Shown here piece after piece: positions 4,667-7,324 of a stretch of 7,324 bases of DNA. Where the stretch lies: positions 1 to 7,324 of the forward strand of contig CASBPW010000335.1 in NCBI GenBank assembly GCA_949127685.1, given 5' to 3'. The position numbers and the translations under genes are program-made. A model generated the notes under the pieces. It ran no database searches. It was not told the origin of the DNA and worked only from the letters and a program-made list of their open reading frames with translations. Positions within the stretch are counted from its first letter, which is position 1. The number at the start of each line of letters is the position of its first letter. The DNA comes from Candidatus Sivonenia alaskensis PMM_0068 (GTDB lineage: Bacteria > Cyanobacteriota > Cyanobacteriia > Gloeobacterales > PMM-0068).

Positions 4667-5984
4667 CTGATCCTAAACTTAAAACTCCTGCAATTGGTCC
4701 CACGAGTAAAATCCCTAAGGGTTGCTCTTGAGAAAAGCCAAAGTTATTCAGGAGAAATCCTAGAAAAGCCCCCGCCAAACCAACACTAATCTTGACGATC
4801 AATCCTTGGACTCCAAAGAACAGGGCTCCTTTTGCTTGTCCCGTTGCCAATTGATCCTGGTCTATTTGATCAGCTATCATCGGGTTAGGAACCGCAGAAA
4901 GAATTGCTAGGGGAAATCCATTGATCGCCAGGATAAAAAACGCCCAAACATTGGTAGGGATAGGGCCTACTGCATGACCAATCGTGGAGAGTAAGGGTAG
5001 AAATAAGGCAAATAAACCTGTGGCCAATATCATCATCTGACGCTTTCCTACTTTGGGCGTAAGCCAGCGGACCACTAAAAAAGAAGGCAAGGCCACCAAA
5101 AAAATTCCCCCTAAATATACGGCAAGGTTTCCCTCAGGGAGGCGCAGCAAAACCGTCACATAGTAAATTGCTACGGCCCGCACCATATTGAATCCCAACC
5201 AGAAGAGAAATTGACCGAATACAATGGACCGAAAGCCTGGACTGCGTTGTAGAATACCCAGCATCTCCTTGGGAGAAAAACTTTCCCCTGCCCCTTGAGT
5301 AGAAAGATTACGCACTGTAGGGAGAGGGATCAGCATCAGCCCGACTGCGACGATCATAAATAAGGTAACCATCAAAGACAAATTGTTATTCAGGGCGCTC
5401 AGGGCAAACCCGGAGAGCACCTGTCCGGTCAATACCCCCAGCAGAATAATAATGGCTTGGTTATTAGTCAGTTTCAGACGTCGTAGTGCTTCGGGAGCCA
5501 CTCTCGGGATCAATCCCAGGTAGGGAACAGCATAGGAAGCTTGACCGATCAAAGCGACGGATAAGAGAGCAAAGAGCAGCACCGAATTGCGGAAGGTTTC
5601 TCCTGGAGCCGCAGAGTAAAACAAAGCGATTCCACATCCCCCAAAGGCAACGGTCCCAAAGAGGAGAAAAAGCCAAGGTTTACCCAATCGGTCAGAACCA
5701 TAGCCTGCGATCGGATGGGTTAACGCTTCCATGAATCGCCCCACCAAGATGGCATTGCCAAAAGTTTGGGGGTCTAAAAAACGAATCCCTCGGTCTGGTG
5801 GTGGGACAAAATAAAACTGTAACCACAGTTGCAGTACCGTATCCAAAATGGAATAGCCACCAACCCCAAGCGCATAGGTCCAATCTGAAAAGCTTTGGCG
5901 GGTTGGGGAAGATTTTTTTGATGTTTGCATCATGCACTCAAGCCTACCCAGAAACTCGAAAAATTTACGGTTGGCATTACTCAT
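4626..5984 (-). CDS. MFS transporter, GPH (sugar:cation symporter)-like
   Basis: Polytopic inner-membrane carrier of up to 452 residues, with about twelve hydrophobic segments between residues 36 and 444. Family marks of the glycoside-pentoside-hexuronide group are SDWTYALGVGGYSILD at the first helix (33-48), GRFMEALTHPIAGYGSDRLGKPW (82-104; family pattern RI-DAxxDPxxGxxSD-R, here with Glu-Ala in place of Asp-Ala), and the second-half motif NPMIADQIDQDQLATGQAKGALFF (367-390). The substrate cannot be read from sequence; sugars or glycosides are typical of the family but many cyanobacterial members are uncharacterised. The ATG at 5984 has GAAGG 6 bases upstream (5995-5991), favouring it; the ATG pair at 5933/5930 would also give a full transporter and removes a non-conserved 17-residue leader. 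It is divergent from the ArsR gene, the likely regulator, and is followed by icd on the same strand. Confidence 0.87.
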   Translation of the reverse strand: MSNANRKFFEFLGRLECMMQTSKKSSPTRQSFSDWTYALGVGGYSILDTVLQLWLQFYFVPPPDRGIRFLDPQTFGNAILVGRFMEALTHPIAGYGSDRLGKPWLFLLFGTVAFGGCGIALFYSAAPGETFRNSVLLFALLSVALIGQASYAVPYLGLIPRVAPEALRRLKLTNNQAIIILLGVLTGQVLSGFALSALNNNLSLMVTLFMIVAVGLMLIPLPTVRNLSTQGAGESFSPKEMLGILQRSPGFRSIVFGQFLFWLGFNMVRAVAIYYVTVLLRLPEGNLAVYLGGIFLVALPSFLVVRWLTPKVGKRQMMILATGLFALFLPLLSTIGHAVGPIPTNVWAFFILAINGFPLAILSAVPNPMIADQIDQDQLATGQAKGALFFGVQGLIVKISVGLAGAFLGFLLNNFGFSQEQPLGILLVGPIAGVLSLGSAIAYRSYPKDQTV

Positions 5985-6091
5985 CTCAGGCCTTCAAACC
6001 TCTTGCTTAACTACATCGTTATTTAGTCATAGATGAATAGTCTGATATAATAGTGAAACCATCCTTACTGATTGCGTCTAGGGTTAGGACT
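5985..6091. promoter_or_regulatory. Divergent control region between transporter and arsR-type gene
   Basis: The 107 bases must carry the promoters of both genes and probably the ArsR-family operator. The arsR promoter has a perfect extended -10 (6043-6051). The only dyad I can see is loose: CTAcATC (6010-6016) against GATgaATAG (6032-6040). The classic 12-2-12 SmtB/ArsR operator is not obvious. No convincing transporter promoter could be chosen on the minus strand. Confidence 0.45.
6043..6051 (+). promoter_or_regulatory. Perfect extended -10 of the arsR-type gene
   Basis: TGATATAAT contains TATAAT (6046-6051) with the upstream TGn extension. The -35 at 17-base spacing (TTAGTC) is poor, as is common with extended -10 promoters. 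Transcription would begin near 6058, after the GTG at 6053, so translation should begin at the ATG at 6092. Confidence 0.65.
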
Positions 6092-6439
6092 ATGAAAACC
6101 TTCAGTGAAGCAGTGCTTATTCAGGTTGCAGCCTATTTTCAAGTGCTGGCCGAACCCATGCGCCTAAAAATCCTCAATGTGCTCCGTAGTAGCGATAGGA
6201 CTGTGGGACAAGTGGTAGAGGCTCTCCAAGGCAATCAGGCCAATGTCTCCAAGCACTTGCGCATTTTGCTCGATGCTGGAATTGTTAGTCGCCGCACCGA
6301 GGGAACTAGTGCGATCTATGGCATTACAGATCCAGCGATCTTCGATCTTTGCGAGATGGTATGTGACCGACTTGCGACCCGGATCGAAGCTCAGAATATG
6401 TTCCGAGCCTCTCTGACCAGACGAAAAACAAATGTGTAA
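6092..6439 (+). CDS. ArsR/SmtB-family winged-helix transcriptional regulator
   Basis: Dimeric DNA-binding repressor of 115 residues. The winged helix-turn-helix runs from YFQVLAEPMRLKILNVL (15-31) through the recognition region NQANVSKHLRILLDAG (48-63) to the wing VSRRTEGTSAIYGI (65-78). The ELCVCDL metal loop of classical ArsR is absent. A C87-x3-C91 pair lies in the C-terminal helix (LCEMVCDRL), which could be a thiol or metal site, but the ligand is unknown. The ATG at 6092 is chosen over the GTG at 6053 because AGGG (6080-6083) is 8 bases before it and the -10 ends at 6051; the GTG start would add 13 unconserved residues. The gene is divergent from the GPH-like transporter and followed after 47 bases by the DUF2854 gene, so it could control either and itself. 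Such ANVSKHL regulators are common in cyanobacteria. Confidence 0.93.
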   Translation: MKTFSEAVLIQVAAYFQVLAEPMRLKILNVLRSSDRTVGQVVEALQGNQANVSKHLRILLDAGIVSRRTEGTSAIYGITDPAIFDLCEMVCDRLATRIEAQNMFRASLTRRKTNV

Positions 6440-6486
6440 GACCGTCTTAATATGCTTTTGTGGCCAGAAAATTTTATGATGAGCCT

Positions 6487-7041
6487 ATGAAATTTTCTGT
6501 TGCGAACTTAGTGATCAGCCTCACCGTATTATTTCTAGGAATATTTGCCGTTTGCTACTTCATTCCGGAAAAAAGCGACTTATTGGCCAACCTTAGCTTT
6601 ATCGGCTTTTACTTTGGAGTGTTTGCGCTTTTTGCTGCCATTCCTCTCAAGATCAATGAGGTCAAACCCACGCCTCGGTTGAATCCACCTCCTACAGATT
6701 TAGAAAAATATATTGGCCAGCAGACGACTATTCAGAAGCAAATCCTGCAAGATATTGACAAATTTGTTTATTTAAAAAAAACCCACATGGAAGAGCCACT
6801 CTCTCGCTTGAAACTGACCTATCGTGAGAGTGGAATTCCTAAATTGACTGCTTTCGATGAAAAGATCATTGACGGTCGATACACTCTAGTCCTTCGCTTC
6901 GATTCTCCTAAAGCCCCCTTGGAAAAGTGGAAAGAGAAGCAAGACAAACTCAACAGTTTCTTCGGAAGAGATGCAGAAGTCGCAGTCCGGGGGGCAGGGG
7001 AAAACGTCATAGACCTTTATCTCAGCAGCCGGGCAAACTAG
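6487..7041 (+). CDS. DUF2854-family membrane protein
   Basis: Function unknown; the family is known to me from cyanobacteria and plastid-bearing lineages, so this is the strongest lineage marker here. From the ATG the protein has 184 residues: TM1 at about 6-26 (VANLVISLTVLFLGIFAVCYF), a short turn with charged residues, TM2 at about 33-54, then the linker LKINEVKPTPRLNPPPTDLE and a soluble alpha/beta domain with the family signature KIIDGRYTLVLRFDSPKAPLEKWKEKQDKLNSFFG (126-160). The short turn and small tail suggest a hairpin anchor with the C-terminal domain on one membrane face. A GTG at 6460 would add nine residues (MARKFYDEP); neither start has a strong ribosome site, and I prefer the ATG because family members begin close to TM1. 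It may be cotranscribed with the ArsR gene 47 bases upstream; TAATAT at 6448-6453 could also be its own -10. Confidence 0.88.
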   Translation: MKFSVANLVISLTVLFLGIFAVCYFIPEKSDLLANLSFIGFYFGVFALFAAIPLKINEVKPTPRLNPPPTDLEKYIGQQTTIQKQILQDIDKFVYLKKTHMEEPLSRLKLTYRESGIPKLTAFDEKIIDGRYTLVLRFDSPKAPLEKWKEKQDKLNSFFGRDAEVAVRGAGENVIDLYLSSRAN

Positions 7042-7062
7042 TAGCCAGACAATCCTGCGCTT

Positions 7063-7080
7063 AAGGGCATAACTGCCTTT
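7063..7080 (+). terminator. Weak hairpin after the DUF2854 gene
   Basis: AAGGGCA and TGCCTTT pair over seven positions with one G-T wobble around a TAAC loop, 21 bases after the stop. There is no T-run beyond the TTT of the stem, so this is at best a weak terminator. Confidence 0.25.
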
Positions 7081-7158
7081 GCTGACTCTTATAACCTCTG
7101 TATGTTTGGCTTACGCATTTAGATTCCAGAGAGTGCAACAATAAATTCCCAGAACGAT

Positions 7159-7163
7159 AGGGA
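7159..7163 (+). promoter_or_regulatory. Ribosome-binding site of fabD
   Basis: AGGGA lies 6 bases before the ATG at 7170 and supports that start. No convincing -35/-10 pair was found in the 128-base gap before the gene, so fabD may use a weak promoter or read-through. Confidence 0.55.
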
Positions 7164-7169
7164 TGGACC

Positions 7170-7324
7170 ATGACTAAAACCGCTTGGGTATTTCCGGGAC
7201 AGGGTTCTCAGAAACAGGGAATGGCTGGAGATATGGCCAGCCAGCCTTTAACTCAAACACTTTTTGAAGAAGCCGATGCTCTGTTGGGCTGGTCGGTATC
7301 AGAGCGGTGTGCAGGGCCCGAGGA
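7170..7324 (+). CDS. fabD: Malonyl-CoA:ACP transacylase, N-terminal part
   Basis: Transfers malonyl from CoA to acyl carrier protein, the entry step of type II fatty-acid synthesis in the cytoplasm. Only 51 complete codons are visible before the right edge, of a family length near 290-300. The N-terminus MTKTAWVFPGQGSQKQGMAGDM holds the FPGQGSQ oxyanion-region motif typical of FabD. The catalytic GHSLGE serine lies beyond the window. A malonyl transferase domain of a polyketide synthase could begin alike, but a start this close to the motif and the housekeeping context favour FabD. Confidence 0.93.
   Translation, partial: MTKTAWVFPGQGSQKQGMAGDMASQPLTQTLFEEADALLGWSVSERCAGPE

Noticed and set aside
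6053..6091. GTG start for the ArsR gene
   Set aside because: It overlaps the likely transcription start region just after the TATAAT at 6046-6051 and adds residues with no family match; the ATG at 6092 has an AGGG ribosome site.

Overview
The window looks like a piece of chromosome from a cyanobacterium of moderate GC (around half, estimated by eye). The best lineage markers are a gene matching the DUF2854 family (known to me from cyanobacteria and plastid-bearing lineages), cyanobacterial-looking TrpA and ArsR sequences, a lone trpA outside any trp operon, and one copy of the HIP1 octamer GCGATCGC. I cannot name the genus. All genes but one are recognisable housekeeping or transport genes. 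The unusual material is concentrated at about 2.3-3.2 kb.

Layout. (1) 1-1105, minus: a CPA2-type cation:proton antiporter that runs off the left edge; 368 codons are visible. (2) 1106-1449: an AT-rich gap with a 9-bp direct repeat and a weak promoter candidate. (3) 1450-2256, minus: trpA, complete. (4) 2257-2688: a gap holding a decayed second copy of the 3' end of the next gene, including its terminator, followed by a perfect 8-bp inverted repeat. (5) 2689-3024, plus: an unrecognised 111-residue protein with a helical-looking body and a Cys-rich tail, closed by a strong intrinsic terminator. (6) 3146-4387, minus: icd, a eukaryote-type (type II) NADP isocitrate dehydrogenase. Its last codons lie inside the terminator of the convergent 111-aa gene. 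(7) 4626-5984, minus: a GPH-like 12-TM transporter. (8) 6092-6439, plus: a divergent ArsR-family regulator behind a perfect extended -10. (9) 6487-7041, plus: the DUF2854 membrane protein. (10) 7170 to the right edge, plus: the start of fabD.

How the parts relate. TrpA makes indole for tryptophan, Icd makes 2-oxoglutarate (the carbon skeleton for nitrogen assimilation in cyanobacteria) and FabD loads malonyl groups for fatty-acid synthesis; these look like independent housekeeping loci. The ArsR gene and the transporter share a 107-bp divergent control region, so the regulator may control the transporter, itself, or both, and possibly the DUF2854 gene behind it.

I see no CRISPR array, transposase, phage gene, rRNA or tRNA, and no clear multi-gene system new to science. 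The observations most worth following are the tandem duplication and decay of the 111-aa gene, its altered cysteine pattern, and the terminator that doubles as the Lys-rich C-terminus of isocitrate dehydrogenase.
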